Shown piece after piece: positions 16,195 to 24,435 of a stretch of DNA of 32,581 nt. The DNA comes from an uncultured Prevotellaceae bacterium. GTDB taxonomy: Bacteria; Bacteroidota; Bacteroidia; Bacteroidales; Bacteroidaceae. The translations under genes and the position numbers were made by a program. The notes under the pieces are model-generated. The model was not told where the DNA came from and searched no databases. It worked only from the letters and a program-made list of their open reading frames with translations. Positions within the stretch are counted from its first letter, which is position 1. Every line of letters begins with the position of its first letter. Location of the stretch: positions 1 to 32,581 of the forward strand of contig CAMHJQ010000033.1 in the NCBI GenBank assembly GCA_946185485.1. Direction: 5' to 3'.

Positions 16195-17361
16195 ATGAGA
16201 CCATTATCTATACGGACAGCAGGCTTCACAGATTCGGTTATCCGACGGATGACACGCATATCCAATAAGTATGGAGCCATCAATCTCTCACAGGGCTTTC
16301 CCGACTTCGATCCGCCGAGGGAGATAACAAACCGGTTGGCAGAGATTGCCAATGTAGGCCCACACCAGTATGCGATTACCTGGGGAGCTCAGAACTTCCG
16401 TGAGGCACTGGCCAAGAAGCAGAGTCACTGGACGGGACTGTCGATAGATCCTGATAAGAATATCGTCGTGACCTGCGGCTCTACTGAGGCGATGATGGCA
16501 GCGATGATGACGGTCGTGAATCCTGGCGATAAGGTGGCCATCTTCTCACCGTTCTATGAGAACTATACGGCTGATACTATCCTGACAGGAGCTGAACCAG
16601 TTTATATCCCGCTTGTGCCACCTACGTTTTCCTTTGATGCCAACCTGCTTGAAGATGCCTTTAGGAACGGGGCAAAGGCTCTCGTGCTTTGCAATCCTTC
16701 GAACCCTTGTGGCAAGGTGTTTACCCGTGAGGAACTCCAGACAATAGCAGATATTGTCATAAAGTATGATGGCTATGTCATCACTGACGAGGTGTATGAG
16801 CACATCGTCTATGCTCCGCATCAGCACGTCTATATCTCCACCTTGCCAGGCATGTGGGAACGTACTGTTTCCTGTAGTTCGCTGTCCAAGACCTACAGCA
16901 TCACCGGCTGGCGACTCGGCTATGTCATTGCCCCAGAACGCATCATCGAACGAGTGAAGAAGGTGCATGACTTCCTGACTGTAGGTGCAGCAGCCCCATT
17001 GATGGAGGCAGCCACTGTAGGTCTATGCTTCCCGGATTCCTATTATGAGGAACTGCAGGCGCACTATACCCACATGAAGCAGTTGTTCTGCGATGGATTG
17101 CGCCAATTCGGTCTGACATTCACTGACCCACAGGGGGCCTACTACGTGCTGCTTGATGTGTCGAAATATGGGGTGAAGGATGACCTTCTTTTCTGCGAAT
17201 GGCTGGCTGAGCATGTCGGGGTAGGTGCTGTCCCAGGCAGTTGTTTCTTCCGCGAGGATGTGAATCACCTTATCCGTTTCCATTTTGCAAAACGCGACGA
17301 AACGCTGAATGCCGCTCTTGACCGACTGTCGGAACTTGACTGCAAGGCGAAACACTACTAG
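16195..17361 (+). CDS. Class I/II PLP-dependent aminotransferase (methionine/kynurenine aminotransferase-like)
   Basis: A 388-residue fold-type I aminotransferase. The N-terminal INLSQGFPDFDPP motif is typical of the branch holding E. coli YbdL (methionine aminotransferase) and kynurenine aminotransferases. CGSTEAMMAA forms the phosphate-binding turn, NPSNPCGKVF and ITDEVYEHIVY are cofactor contacts, and SLSKTYSITGWRLGY carries the Schiff-base lysine, Lys232. The C-terminal IRFHFAKRDETL holds the substrate carboxylate arginine. It transfers amino groups from an aromatic or sulfur amino acid to a 2-oxo acid in the cytoplasm; the exact substrate is uncertain. Only a weak promoter candidate is present upstream. 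It seems functionally unlinked to its neighbours. Confidence 0.92.
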   Translation: MRPLSIRTAGFTDSVIRRMTRISNKYGAINLSQGFPDFDPPREITNRLAEIANVGPHQYAITWGAQNFREALAKKQSHWTGLSIDPDKNIVVTCGSTEAMMAAMMTVVNPGDKVAIFSPFYENYTADTILTGAEPVYIPLVPPTFSFDANLLEDAFRNGAKALVLCNPSNPCGKVFTREELQTIADIVIKYDGYVITDEVYEHIVYAPHQHVYISTLPGMWERTVSCSSLSKTYSITGWRLGYVIAPERIIERVKKVHDFLTVGAAAPLMEAATVGLCFPDSYYEELQAHYTHMKQLFCDGLRQFGLTFTDPQGAYYVLLDVSKYGVKDDLLFCEWLAEHVGVGAVPGSCFFREDVNHLIRFHFAKRDETLNAALDRLSELDCKAKHY

Positions 17362-17404
17362 CCATAATAAAAACGTTCCCATTCAAGGGAAATGCTGAAA
17401 AAAG

Positions 17405-17435
17405 TTTGTGGTTACATTTCTTTTTCGTATCTTTG
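17405..17435 (+). promoter_or_regulatory. Bacteroidetes-type promoter for the CPA2 antiporter gene
   Basis: TTTG at 17405-17408, a 19-base spacer and TATCTTTG at 17428-17435 match TTTG-N19-21-TAnnTTTG exactly. The predicted leader to the ATG at 17488 is about 48 bases. Confidence 0.78.
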
Positions 17436-17487
17436 CAATATCTTTTAATACAACAGGTCAAAAAAGAACTAACAAACAGTAATTATC

Positions 17488-19209
17488 ATGTCACAATTAG
17501 AACCTCTCATCTCCGATCTTGCGCTGATTCTTATCTGCGCAGGCGTTATGACTCTCCTTTTCAAAAGCCTTAAACAACCGATTGTCCTGGGCTACATCGT
17601 AGCGGGATTCCTCGCATCGCCGAACATGCCCTACATGCCCAGCATCGCTGACGGACATGGCGTTCACGTTTGGAGCGAGATAGGTGTTATCTTCCTCCTC
17701 TTCGCACTTGGCCTGGAATTCTCATTCAAGAAAATCCTGAAGATGGGATCAGCACCCATCATTGCCGCCATAGCCATCATACTTGGCATGATGTATGTCG
17801 GTGCACTCACAGGGCACCTCTTCGGCTGGGGGGATATGGATTGTATCTATTTGGGCGGTATGCTGGCTATGTCATCGACCACAATCATCTTCAAAGCCTT
17901 CGATGACATGGGACTGCGCCAGAAACGGTTTGCCGGTCTTGTGCTCAGCGTGCTCATCATCGAGGACATCCTCGCCATCGTGCTGATGGTGATGCTCTCG
18001 ACGCTGGCCGTCAGCAAGGAGTTTGAAGGCTCCCAGATGCTCGCCTCCATCTTGCAACTGGGCTTCTTCCTCATCCTTTGGTTCACTGTGGGCATCTACC
18101 TCATCCCCCTCATCCTGCGGAAGGTAAAGCCGCTGATGAACGACGAGACACTGCTCATCCTGGCCCTGGCCCTCTGTTTCGGCATGGTGGTGTTTGCCTC
18201 TGCCGTAGGCTTCTCCGCTGCGTTCGGTGCCTTCGTCATGGGTAGCATCCTGGCTGAGACTGTCGAGGCCGAGGCTATTGAGCACTTGGTGTCGCCCGTC
18301 AAGAATCTCTTCGGCGCTATCTTCTTCGTGTCCGTGGGCATGATGGTTGACGTGACACTCATCATCGAATACATCGTGCCCATCCTCTGCATCATCCTGG
18401 CCATCATGTTGGGGCAGACCATACTGAGCACTGGTGCCTTCGTCATCTCCGGCCAGTCGCTGAAGACGGCCATGCAGTGTTCGTTCTCGCTGACGCAGAT
18501 TGGTGAGTTTGCCTTCATCCTCGCCACCTTGGGCACCTCGTTGCACGTCACCAGCGACTTCCTCTATCCCATTGTCGTGGCCGTGTCTGTCTTTACGACG
18601 TTTACCACGCCTTATATGATTCGTCTGGCTGTACCGGCCTACAACGTGGTGGCACGCGTGCTGCCTGCCAATTGGATAGCCAAGATGGAGAGTAACAGCA
18701 CCGAAGACTCAGAGATGAAAGATACCAACGAGATGCATGAGCTCTGGCGAGTAGAATTCAAGCGTTTTATCACCATCATGCTGATCAATAGCGTGATGTG
18801 TATAGCCGTCATCGCCATCATGTATTACTACGGCGTGCCCCTGATCTATGGCTGGCTGTCCGACCCCTGGTCTGGCATCGTCACCGCCATCGTCACACTG
18901 TCCATCTGCGGACCCTTCCTCTGGGCGCTGATGCGAATGGGCGGCAATAGTGACAATGTCAACAAACTCTGGGATGAGGGGGAACGCAGCGTTCGTGTCA
19001 AAATCACGGCATTTGCCATTCTGCGTCTTGCTATCGGCGCCGCATTCATAGCTTACATCATCGGCAACACACTGCCAAGGAGTGGCATGCTTGGCATATT
19101 CGCAGTGATAATCATTGGCCTCTTTATCTTCTTATCGCCCAATCTTGAGAAACATAGTAACCGGTTGGCTCAGACATTTAATGAAAACCTGAATGAACGT
19201 GAACATTGA
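17488..19209 (+). CDS. CPA2-family cation:proton antiporter (KefB/GerN-like membrane domain)
   Basis: A 573-residue inner-membrane protein. The first 385 residues form the Na+/H+ exchanger domain, with KQPIVLGYIVAGFLASPN, GVIFLLFALGLEFSFKKI, GGMLAMSSTTIIFKA, VLIIEDILAIVLMVML and GFSAAFGAFVMGSILAE, the usual CPA2 blocks. A charged cytoplasmic segment (NSTEDSEMKDTNEMHELW) and about four more helices follow. There is no TrkA-N or TrkA-C regulatory domain, unlike KefB/KefC, so gating must differ from the glutathione-controlled proteins. It likely exchanges K+ or Na+ for H+. Its promoter lies just upstream. The stop codon falls inside an ATTAAAC word repeat leading to the next gene. Confidence 0.9.
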   Translation: MSQLEPLISDLALILICAGVMTLLFKSLKQPIVLGYIVAGFLASPNMPYMPSIADGHGVHVWSEIGVIFLLFALGLEFSFKKILKMGSAPIIAAIAIILGMMYVGALTGHLFGWGDMDCIYLGGMLAMSSTTIIFKAFDDMGLRQKRFAGLVLSVLIIEDILAIVLMVMLSTLAVSKEFEGSQMLASILQLGFFLILWFTVGIYLIPLILRKVKPLMNDETLLILALALCFGMVVFASAVGFSAAFGAFVMGSILAETVEAEAIEHLVSPVKNLFGAIFFVSVGMMVDVTLIIEYIVPILCIILAIMLGQTILSTGAFVISGQSLKTAMQCSFSLTQIGEFAFILATLGTSLHVTSDFLYPIVVAVSVFTTFTTPYMIRLAVPAYNVVARVLPANWIAKMESNSTEDSEMKDTNEMHELWRVEFKRFITIMLINSVMCIAVIAIMYYYGVPLIYGWLSDPWSGIVTAIVTLSICGPFLWALMRMGGNSDNVNKLWDEGERSVRVKITAFAILRLAIGAAFIAYIIGNTLPRSGMLGIFAVIIIGLFIFLSPNLEKHSNRLAQTFNENLNEREH

Positions 19210-19240
19210 ATATTAAACATTAAACATTAAATATTAAATC
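19205..19240 (+). repeat. ATTAAAC word repeat at the antiporter-PAP2 border
   Basis: The last codons of the antiporter gene and the whole 31-base spacer consist of repeats of ATTAAAC/ATTAAAT. The repeat includes the upstream stop codon and reaches the next start codon. No promoter match is visible, so the two genes may be co-transcribed. Confidence 0.5.
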
Positions 19241-21067
19241 ATGAAATACTTATTTTTACTCATCGCTGTTGTCCTGACAACTCAGGCCAGCGCAGACAAT
19301 TACCGAGATGTGGAAAATCTCACGTTAGAAGTGCCTGAAATAAAGGCAGAAATGGTGAACCTCTCTGAACAGCGTTCCAACAGCCTTGACATCGTCGCTC
19401 CGATGACCAGTCCCAAGATGGACTTTGACTTCTTCAAGCAGAAGACGAATCCGGGCGTCAAGGCATACAAGTTCATGGACGACATGACCTTCGTTGGCAT
19501 ACCTTTGTTCCTCGCAGGCTGGGCATTAAAGAGCGACAAGGCCATGTTCCGTGTCAATGCGCAGGCCGAACAGGGAGGCAAGAGGAATACCCAACTCTTG
19601 ACAGACTTCAAGACGGGTATCGACGACTATACGCAGTTCTTCGGCCCGGTCATGGCGGTAGGACTGAAACTCGGAGGATACGAAGGCCGTAGCGACTGGC
19701 CCCGTCTGCTGGCTTCAGCTGGTATGTCGTATGCTATCATGGCCGGCTTGGTCAACGGCATCAAGTACAGCGCCAAGGAGATGCGTCCCGACGGCTCTAC
19801 TGCCAACTCGTGGCCCTCAGGCCATACGGCTACGTCGTTCGTGGGTGCCACACTGCTCCACAAGGAGTATGGTCTGACCCGCTCGCCGTGGTGGTCGGTA
19901 GCCGGATACGGTGTAGCAACGGCTACGGGTGTGATGCGTGTCCTCAACAACCGTCACTGGATTAGCGATGTCATGTCGGGTGCAGGTATTGGTATCATGT
20001 CTACAGAGTTGGGCTATGCACTCTGTGATCTGATGTTTAAGCAGAAAGGACTGTTGCGCAACGACCTCATCCTTGACAATGAGAATCCTTCCTTCTTCAG
20101 TATTTCCATGGGTGCCGGACTTGGCAGCAAAGACCTCGATTTTGAAAGCGATGGCATGGAGGCCAACATCAAGTTCCGTGCCGCTACGGTGGTGGATGCA
20201 GAAGGAGCCTACTTCTTCAACAAATACATCGGCGTCGGCGGTCGTCTTAGGGTCAGGGCACAGTCTGCCAAGGACTTTAGCGACTTTGCCGATTATGCGG
20301 CTTGGGAAGATTGGTATGCATGGGACGGCTTGAGCGACACATACATGAAAACTTTCCCACAAGACTATCCAGAACAGACGATAGATGATAACCAGAATAT
20401 CTACTATACTAAAATAGGATATGACATGAGTTCAGCGGATGCATGGATGAACAATGCTCCCGTCACCAACATGTATGCTACCGTGAAGAGTGACCATATT
20501 ACTGAGTTTACAGGTAGTGTAGGCGTCTATTTCAATCTGCCGCTTAGCAGTCACTTCTCCTTGGGTACCAAGGCACTCATCGGCCGTTCTATCACGCAGG
20601 AACTGGACATCGACGGACATGCCGAGGGTAACAAGAAGGACATCAGCTACATGATGGGACTCGACAACCGTCCAGGGAAAAAACAGTCCGATGGCGACCC
20701 CGCGTTGGTGTTGAATGACCTGCAGTATCCCAATAATACAGGCGAGAAGTGGACTGACGACTGGGAATACCTGACAGTGGGGGCCAAGTCATCTACCTCA
20801 TTTGGCACGGGCATCTCGCTGACGTATAAGTATAAGTCGAACTTCTCATGGCGTCTGTACTGTGACTACGACTACACACGCAAGGACTTCACGGCTACCT
20901 ACGATCCCTTCCACTTCATGCAAGAGGGTTTGACTACAGGTGCAAATATCCTCATGGAGACTCTGGGCGACTATCCTGACGGAGGTGGATTAGAAGCCAG
21001 GGTATACGATATGCGAAAGCACATGAACTATGTGACGGTGGGCCTGTCATTCATGGTGAACCTCTAA
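19241..21067 (+). CDS. PAP2-family phosphatase fused to a predicted outer-membrane beta-barrel
   Basis: A 608-residue protein. The signal peptide is MKYLFLLIAVVLTTQASA. Residues about 75-265 form a PAP2 acid-phosphatase domain with all three motifs intact: K175-x6-R182-P183, P192-S-G-H195, and R233-x5-H239-x3-D243. The histidines are the expected nucleophile and acid/base. From about 280 to 608 the chain shows alternating beta strands ending YVTVGLSFMVNL, with a final hydrophobic strand as in outer-membrane barrels. Known PAP2 enzymes remove phosphate from undecaprenyl pyrophosphate, phosphatidylglycerophosphate or lipid A; here the substrate is unknown. A barrel tail would place the enzyme at the outer membrane, which would suit lipid A, but that is inference. 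The cupin gene follows after 24 bases. Confidence 0.88.
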   Translation: MKYLFLLIAVVLTTQASADNYRDVENLTLEVPEIKAEMVNLSEQRSNSLDIVAPMTSPKMDFDFFKQKTNPGVKAYKFMDDMTFVGIPLFLAGWALKSDKAMFRVNAQAEQGGKRNTQLLTDFKTGIDDYTQFFGPVMAVGLKLGGYEGRSDWPRLLASAGMSYAIMAGLVNGIKYSAKEMRPDGSTANSWPSGHTATSFVGATLLHKEYGLTRSPWWSVAGYGVATATGVMRVLNNRHWISDVMSGAGIGIMSTELGYALCDLMFKQKGLLRNDLILDNENPSFFSISMGAGLGSKDLDFESDGMEANIKFRAATVVDAEGAYFFNKYIGVGGRLRVRAQSAKDFSDFADYAAWEDWYAWDGLSDTYMKTFPQDYPEQTIDDNQNIYYTKIGYDMSSADAWMNNAPVTNMYATVKSDHITEFTGSVGVYFNLPLSSHFSLGTKALIGRSITQELDIDGHAEGNKKDISYMMGLDNRPGKKQSDGDPALVLNDLQYPNNTGEKWTDDWEYLTVGAKSSTSFGTGISLTYKYKSNFSWRLYCDYDYTRKDFTATYDPFHFMQEGLTTGANILMETLGDYPDGGGLEARVYDMRKHMNYVTVGLSFMVNL

Positions 21068-21091
21068 CATCATAATACGTAACAATAGAAA

Positions 21092-21583
21092 ATGAAAAAG
21101 ATGAAGAATAGCGTAATCGCTACCATCCGACCATTGGTGATCATCATGGCCTTTTACGGTGCAAGTGTACTGATATCCTGCAAGGAAGCTGCTCGTACAG
21201 AAAAAGGAAATGCTGAGCAGCAGGTGCAGAGCACTGAACTGATTCGTACAAGCCAGAGTTGGGACGGCGTGGAGCTGCCCGACTACTTGCAAGGACGTCC
21301 GGAGCTGGTGGCGGTGAAATATGTATTCCCGGCAGGCAAGAAGTTAGGCTGGCACCACCATCCCGTGATGAACTACGGCATATTGGTGCAGGGTGAACTG
21401 ACCATCATTGGGCAGGACGGCAAGGAGAAAGTGGTGCATGAGGGCGAACCTGTCGTAGAAATGGTGAATACCATCCACCACGGCGAGAACCGCGGCACGA
21501 AGGATGTTATCCTCTATATGTTCTACCTGTCGCAGAAAGACCTGCCCCTGGCCGTTCAGCATCCGGAGATTCCGCTGGAATAG
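21092..21583 (+). CDS. Cupin-domain lipoprotein
   Basis: A 163-residue protein. A hydrophobic segment (about 14-28) ends in a lipobox LISC with Cys30, so it is predicted to be lipid-anchored in the envelope. Residues about 65-155 are a single cupin barrel. Motif 1 is GWHHHPVMNYGILVQGELTI, with His88, His89 and His90 as likely metal ligands. The second block runs HEGEPVVEMVNTIHHGEN. The usual Glu of motif 1 is not evident. The substrate is unknown; small cupins act as metal-dependent enzymes or sugar/ligand binders. It lies 24 bases after the PAP2 gene on the same strand and ends 25 bases from the convergent folA. Confidence 0.82.
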   Translation: MKKMKNSVIATIRPLVIIMAFYGASVLISCKEAARTEKGNAEQQVQSTELIRTSQSWDGVELPDYLQGRPELVAVKYVFPAGKKLGWHHHPVMNYGILVQGELTIIGQDGKEKVVHEGEPVVEMVNTIHHGENRGTKDVILYMFYLSQKDLPLAVQHPEIPLE

Positions 21584-21608
21584 TATGTTGGGGGAACAGG
21601 ACCATTGA

Positions 21609-22103
21609 CTATTTCATCCGCCTATTATGGCGTTCGTAGTCTACAAAGGCGTATTCGAAGGTATGGCGTTCATCCTTCGGATGCGCCTCCTTGTTGACTA
21701 CTCGCCATGCGCTGTAGTCGGGGAAGAAGGCGTCGGCATGGGCCGGCGTGTCGTCCACCTCCGTCAGACACAGACGGTCGGCCAGCGGCATCGCCTGCCG
21801 GTAGACGCTGGCTCCACCTATTATATATATGTCCTCATCAGGCGCGCAGCTCTTGAGTGCAGCGTCGAGGGTGGGGTAGACGTCGCAGCCCGGCAGCTCT
21901 TTCACCGACGTCGACAGCACCACGTTGCGGCGGTTGGGCAGTGCCCCCTTGGGCAGCGACTCGTAGGTGTTGCGACCCATGATGATGGTATGGCCGGTGG
22001 TCAGGGCCTTGAAGCGCTTCAGGTCGTTAGGCAGCCAGTATATCAGTTTGTTGTTGTGACCGATAGCGCGGTTCTTCGCTACGGCGGCGATGATGCTAAT
22101 CAT
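21609..22103 (-). CDS. folA: Dihydrofolate reductase
   Basis: A 164-residue enzyme that reduces dihydrofolate to tetrahydrofolate with NADPH. It has ISIIAAVAKNRAIG at the start, LPNDLKRFK with catalytic Asp27 (same number as E. coli FolA), GHTIIMGRNTYESLP and IYIIGGASVYRQAM for NADPH, and a C-terminal FEYAFVDYER. The start was set at 22103 because it gives the family N-terminus MISIIAAVA, puts the catalytic Asp at 27, and leaves the A/G-rich AAGAAGAAA just upstream as a ribosome site. An ATG at 22133 would add ten residues (MSKHRKKKKI) that do not fit the family. It lies directly after thyA, the enzyme that makes its substrate. Confidence 0.95.
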   Translation of the reverse strand: MISIIAAVAKNRAIGHNNKLIYWLPNDLKRFKALTTGHTIIMGRNTYESLPKGALPNRRNVVLSTSVKELPGCDVYPTLDAALKSCAPDEDIYIIGGASVYRQAMPLADRLCLTEVDDTPAHADAFFPDYSAWRVVNKEAHPKDERHTFEYAFVDYERHNRRMK

Positions 22104-22161
22104 GATTTTCTTCTTTTTTCGATGTTTCGACATGTCGATATGTCGTGATGTTGTGATGACG

Positions 22162-22956
22162 TCACACGGATACGTCGGCCTTGATGTGGGGCCAGGGGTC
22201 GTAGCCCTCCAGTTGGAAGTCCTCGTACTGGAAGTCGAAGATGCTTTTGACGTCGGGGTTGATTTTCATCGTGGGCAGGGGGCGCGGTTCGCGGCTCAGC
22301 TGTAGACGGGCCTGATCAAGGTGGTTCAGGTAGAGGTGGGTGTCGCCAGTGGTGTGGATGAAGTCGCCGGCCTTGAAGCCAGTTACCTGTGCCATCATCT
22401 GCAGCAGCAGGGCGTAAGATGCAATGTTGAATGGCACGCCGAGGAAAGTATCTGCCGAGCGCTGGTAGAGTTGTAGCGATAGGCGTCCGTCGGCTACGTA
22501 GAACTGGAAGATGGTATGACATGGCGGTAGTGCCATCTTGTTGACCTCAGCCACGTTCCATGCAGAGACTATCATACGGCGCGAGTTTGGGTTGGTCTTC
22601 AGCTGGTCCACCACGTACTGTATCTGGTCGATGACGCCGCCGTCATAGTCGGGCCACGAGCGCCACTGGTGACCGTAGACGGGACCCAGTTCGCCGTTCT
22701 CGTCAGCCCATTCGTTCCAGATGCGTACGCCGTGCTCCTGCAAGTAGCGTACGTTGGTGTCGCCCTTCAGAAACCAGAGCAGTTCGTAGATGATGCTCTT
22801 CAGGTGTAGCTTCTTGGTGGTCAGCAGCGGAAAGCCGTCTTCCAGGTTGTAGCGCGACTGTGTACCGAAGATGCTGATGGTGCCTGTGCCTGTGCGGTCG
22901 CCTTTCTGGGCACCTTCGGTCAGTATGCGGTTAAGTATATCTAAGTATTGCTTCAT
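22162..22956 (-). CDS. thyA: Thymidylate synthase
   Basis: A 264-residue enzyme, the same length as E. coli ThyA. It methylates dUMP to dTMP using methylene-tetrahydrofolate and releases dihydrofolate, which FolA then recycles. Visible motifs are [15 protein letters not shown] for phosphate and d[26 protein letters not shown], the catalytic [12 protein letters not shown] with Cys146, and [24 protein letters not shown]. The gene lies in a minus-strand set: rsmF-like gene, 26 bases, thyA, then folA. The spacer before it is made of TTTGAAG-type word repeats and shows no clear promoter. Confidence 0.97.
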   Translation of the reverse strand: MKQYLDILNRILTEGAQKGDRTGTGTISIFGTQSRYNLEDGFPLLTTKKLHLKSIIYELLWFLKGDTNVRYLQEHGVRIWNEWADENGELGPVYGHQWRSWPDYDGGVIDQIQYVVDQLKTNPNSRRMIVSAWNVAEVNKMALPPCHTIFQFYVADGRLSLQLYQRSADTFLGVPFNIASYALLLQMMAQVTGFKAGDFIHTTGDTHLYLNHLDQARLQLSREPRPLPTMKINPDVKSIFDFQYEDFQLEGYDPWPHIKADVSV

Positions 22957-22960
22957 ATTC

Positions 22961-22990
22961 TTTGAAGTTTGAAATTTGAAGTTTATGATT
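22961..22990. repeat. TTTGAAG word repeat between the rsmF-like gene and thyA
   Basis: The spacer and the last codons of the rsmF-like gene hold TTTGAAGTTTGAAATTTGAA and related words. The reverse complement shares AATCATAAA and TTTCAAAC with 14173-14210 in the exbD gap. It is a dispersed low-complexity element. Confidence 0.5.
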
Positions 22991-24203
22991 TGTCTATTAT
23001 GATGGGGACGTACTCGTCAGGAATATGCGTGGTTTTGATTTTCCATTCCTTAGGGTAGAGGTTGTTGGCACGGGTGCCAATGTTCTTGGCCAGTCCGAGG
23101 GGGAAACCTTGAAAGCAAACGGTGACAAGTCCGCGAGGGGTGTCGGCAGGGAGTACGAGAGCCTCGTGGCGTAGGTAGGCTATCGCCTGGGGGTAGGAAA
23201 GACCCACCTCCGGCCCCTCCCTGTGAGTGAGGGGAGTAGATAGCCTTTGCATTTGAGAGTAACCACTCCCCTCCCTCGTAGGGAGGGGCCGGGGGTGGGT
23301 CTCTCCTCTTTTCCGCAACACGCACATAAAGAGGCCCTCGCCACGCGAGATGCCAGGGATGAAACGGTAGACAGACTCGTCGAAACCAGGGAGTAGCGAG
23401 CCGGTGATGTGCCACTCGGGGCTGACGTTGACGGGGATGACCTCGGCATCGTCAAACTCTTCCAGCATCCATCGGATGTTCTCCTCGTTCTCCTTTGTAT
23501 TAAAGGTACACGTACTATATATAAATAGTCCACCTGGGTTGAGGCAGGGCCAGGCATCGGCAACGATATCGCGCTGTAACTGCCAGCACTTCTCAACGTT
23601 CTGGGGACACCACTCGAGGATGGTGGCAGGATCCTTACGGAACATACCCTCGCCTGAACAAGGGACGTCACAAAGGATGACGTCGAAGCAAAGCTTCGAC
23701 CTGCGGTATACTTTCGGGTAGACGCTGGTAACGAGGTGGTTTCCGTAGCCCCACTTGGTGACGTTTTCCAGCAGGATACTGGCGCGGTTGCGAATGGGCT
23801 CGTTGGAGTAGAGCACGCAGTCGTTGGGCAGGGCCGAGCGCAAGAGCGTCGATTTGCCGCCGGGAGCCGCGCAAAGGTCAAGGGCTGTATCCGGATTTCC
23901 GTTCCCGTGATTCATTAGCACGAAGTCCAAGAACATCGAGGCGGCCTCCTGAACATAGTAGCAACCAGCATGGAACAAGGGGTCCATGGTGAAGTTGGGC
24001 CTGCTTTTCAGATAGTAGGCATTACGGCACCAGGGCACTGGCTCACCCCCCTCTACTTTCCACTTTTCACTCTCCACCTTTTTCGGGTTCAGGCGGATGC
24101 TCACAGGTGGTTCTTCCTCGAACGACTGCAAGTATCGTTCGAAGCGCTCGTCACCCATTAGTTGGCGCGTATAGTCAGTGAAAGCTGTAGGCAGTGGTGT
24201 CAT
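22983..24203 (-). CDS. rsmF: RsmF/RsmB-like (NOL1/NOP2/Sun) rRNA m5C methyltransferase, with two in-frame repeat insertions
   Basis: A 406-residue SAM-dependent RNA cytosine-C5 methyltransferase. After the N-terminal SIRLNPKK it shows [14 protein letters not shown] (SAM site), [18 protein letters not shown] with a catalytic PCSG cysteine, and [14 protein letters not shown] with the second cysteine. The C-terminal part (about 336-406) is an RsmF-type RNA-binding domain with [17 protein letters not shown]. Two stretches look foreign. Residues 43-51 (VESEKWKVE) come from a short word repeat. Residues about 302-335 come from a 101-bp palindromic element at the linker between catalytic and RNA-binding domains. 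Neither breaks the frame. A TACTTTTG box lies just upstream of the ATG. It probably modifies 16S rRNA; the exact cytosine is unknown. Confidence 0.9.
   Translation of the reverse strand: MTPLPTAFTDYTRQLMGDERFERYLQSFEEEPPVSIRLNPKKVESEKWKVEGGEPVPWCRNAYYLKSRPNFTMDPLFHAGCYYVQEAASMFLDFVLMNHGNGNPDTALDLCAAPGGKSTLLRSALPNDCVLYSNEPIRNRASILLENVTKWGYGNHLVTSVYPKVYRRSKLCFDVILCDVPCSGEGMFRKDPATILEWCPQNVEKCWQLQRDIVADAWPCLNPGGLFIYSTCTFNTKENEENIRWMLEEFDDAEVIPVNVSPEWHITGSLLPGFDESVYRFIPGISRGEGLFMCVLRKRGETHPRPLPTREGSGYSQMQRLSTPLTHREGPEVGLSYPQAIAYLRHEALVLPADTPRGLVTVCFQGFPLGLAKNIGTRANNLYPKEWKIKTTHIPDEYVPIIIDKS
23201..23301 (-). repeat. In-frame palindromic element, copy A (in rsmF-like gene)
   Basis: A 101-bp element bounded by GACCCACC and GGTGGGTC. 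Outer arms (23201-23221 and 23281-23301) match as inverted repeats with one mismatch in 21. Each arm also contains its own hairpin of the form CCCCTCCCT...AGGGAGGGG, and the arms continue to about 37 bases with a few mismatches. The core is asymmetric, so orientation can be set: the copy reads in the host sense. It encodes [16 protein letters not shown], a short spacer and [11 protein letters not shown]. All three antisense frames contain stops; all three sense frames are open. A close relative lies at 26387-26502. Confidence 0.85.
24051..24077 (-). repeat. Short in-frame word repeat in the rsmF-like gene
   Basis: A 27-base block made of a repeated GTGGAGAGTGAAAAGTGGAAA-like word (shown here to its first 20 bases only: GTGGAGAGTGAAAAGTGGAA). 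It encodes VESEKWKVE between SIRLNPKK and the PVPWC segment. The local sequence is low complexity and unlike the rest of the gene, and the added residues look foreign to this family. Confidence 0.5.
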
Positions 24204-24210
24204 TGTGGTG

Positions 24211-24218
24211 CAAAAGTA
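24211..24218 (-). promoter_or_regulatory. Possible -7 box for the rsmF-thyA-folA set
   Basis: On the minus strand TACTTTTG ends 7 bases before the ATG of the rsmF-like gene and matches TAnnTTTG. No TTTG is found at 19-21 bases upstream, so the promoter is only half supported; the transcript would be nearly leaderless. Confidence 0.4.
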
Positions 24219-24225
24219 CGAAATA

Positions 24226-24256
24226 GTTCATAGTTCATTGTCCATAGTTCATAATT
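24226..24256. repeat. ATAGTTCAT word repeat in a divergent intergenic region
   Basis: Three near copies of ATAGTTCAT lie in the 232-base gap between the rsmF-like gene and the GIN lipoprotein gene. The same gap also has an 8-bp perfect inverted repeat, GGTTTGAG (24288-24295) and CTCAAACC (24319-24326), which could be an operator, though nothing shows this directly. Confidence 0.4.
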
Positions 24257-24345
24257 ATTATGCTAAAAGATGTTAAACGATAGTAAGGGTTTGAGATTGC
24301 TCCCAATGAAAGATGCGCCTCAAACCTCAAGTTCATAGCAGTGAA

Positions 24346-24378
24346 TTTGGGGCTTTTAGGTTTTTTTTTGTACTTTTG
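24346..24378 (+). promoter_or_regulatory. Bacteroidetes-type promoter for the GIN/PspC/sigma operon
   Basis: TTTG at 24346-24349, a 21-base spacer that ends in a T-tract and TACTTTTG at 24371-24378 match TTTG-N19-21-TAnnTTTG. The ATG of the first gene follows at 24436, giving a leader of about 50 bases. Confidence 0.72.
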
Positions 24379-24435
24379 CAACTAAATGTCGACTGATAAC
24401 GTCTAACGAATAGAAAGAAACAAAAAAACGCAGTT

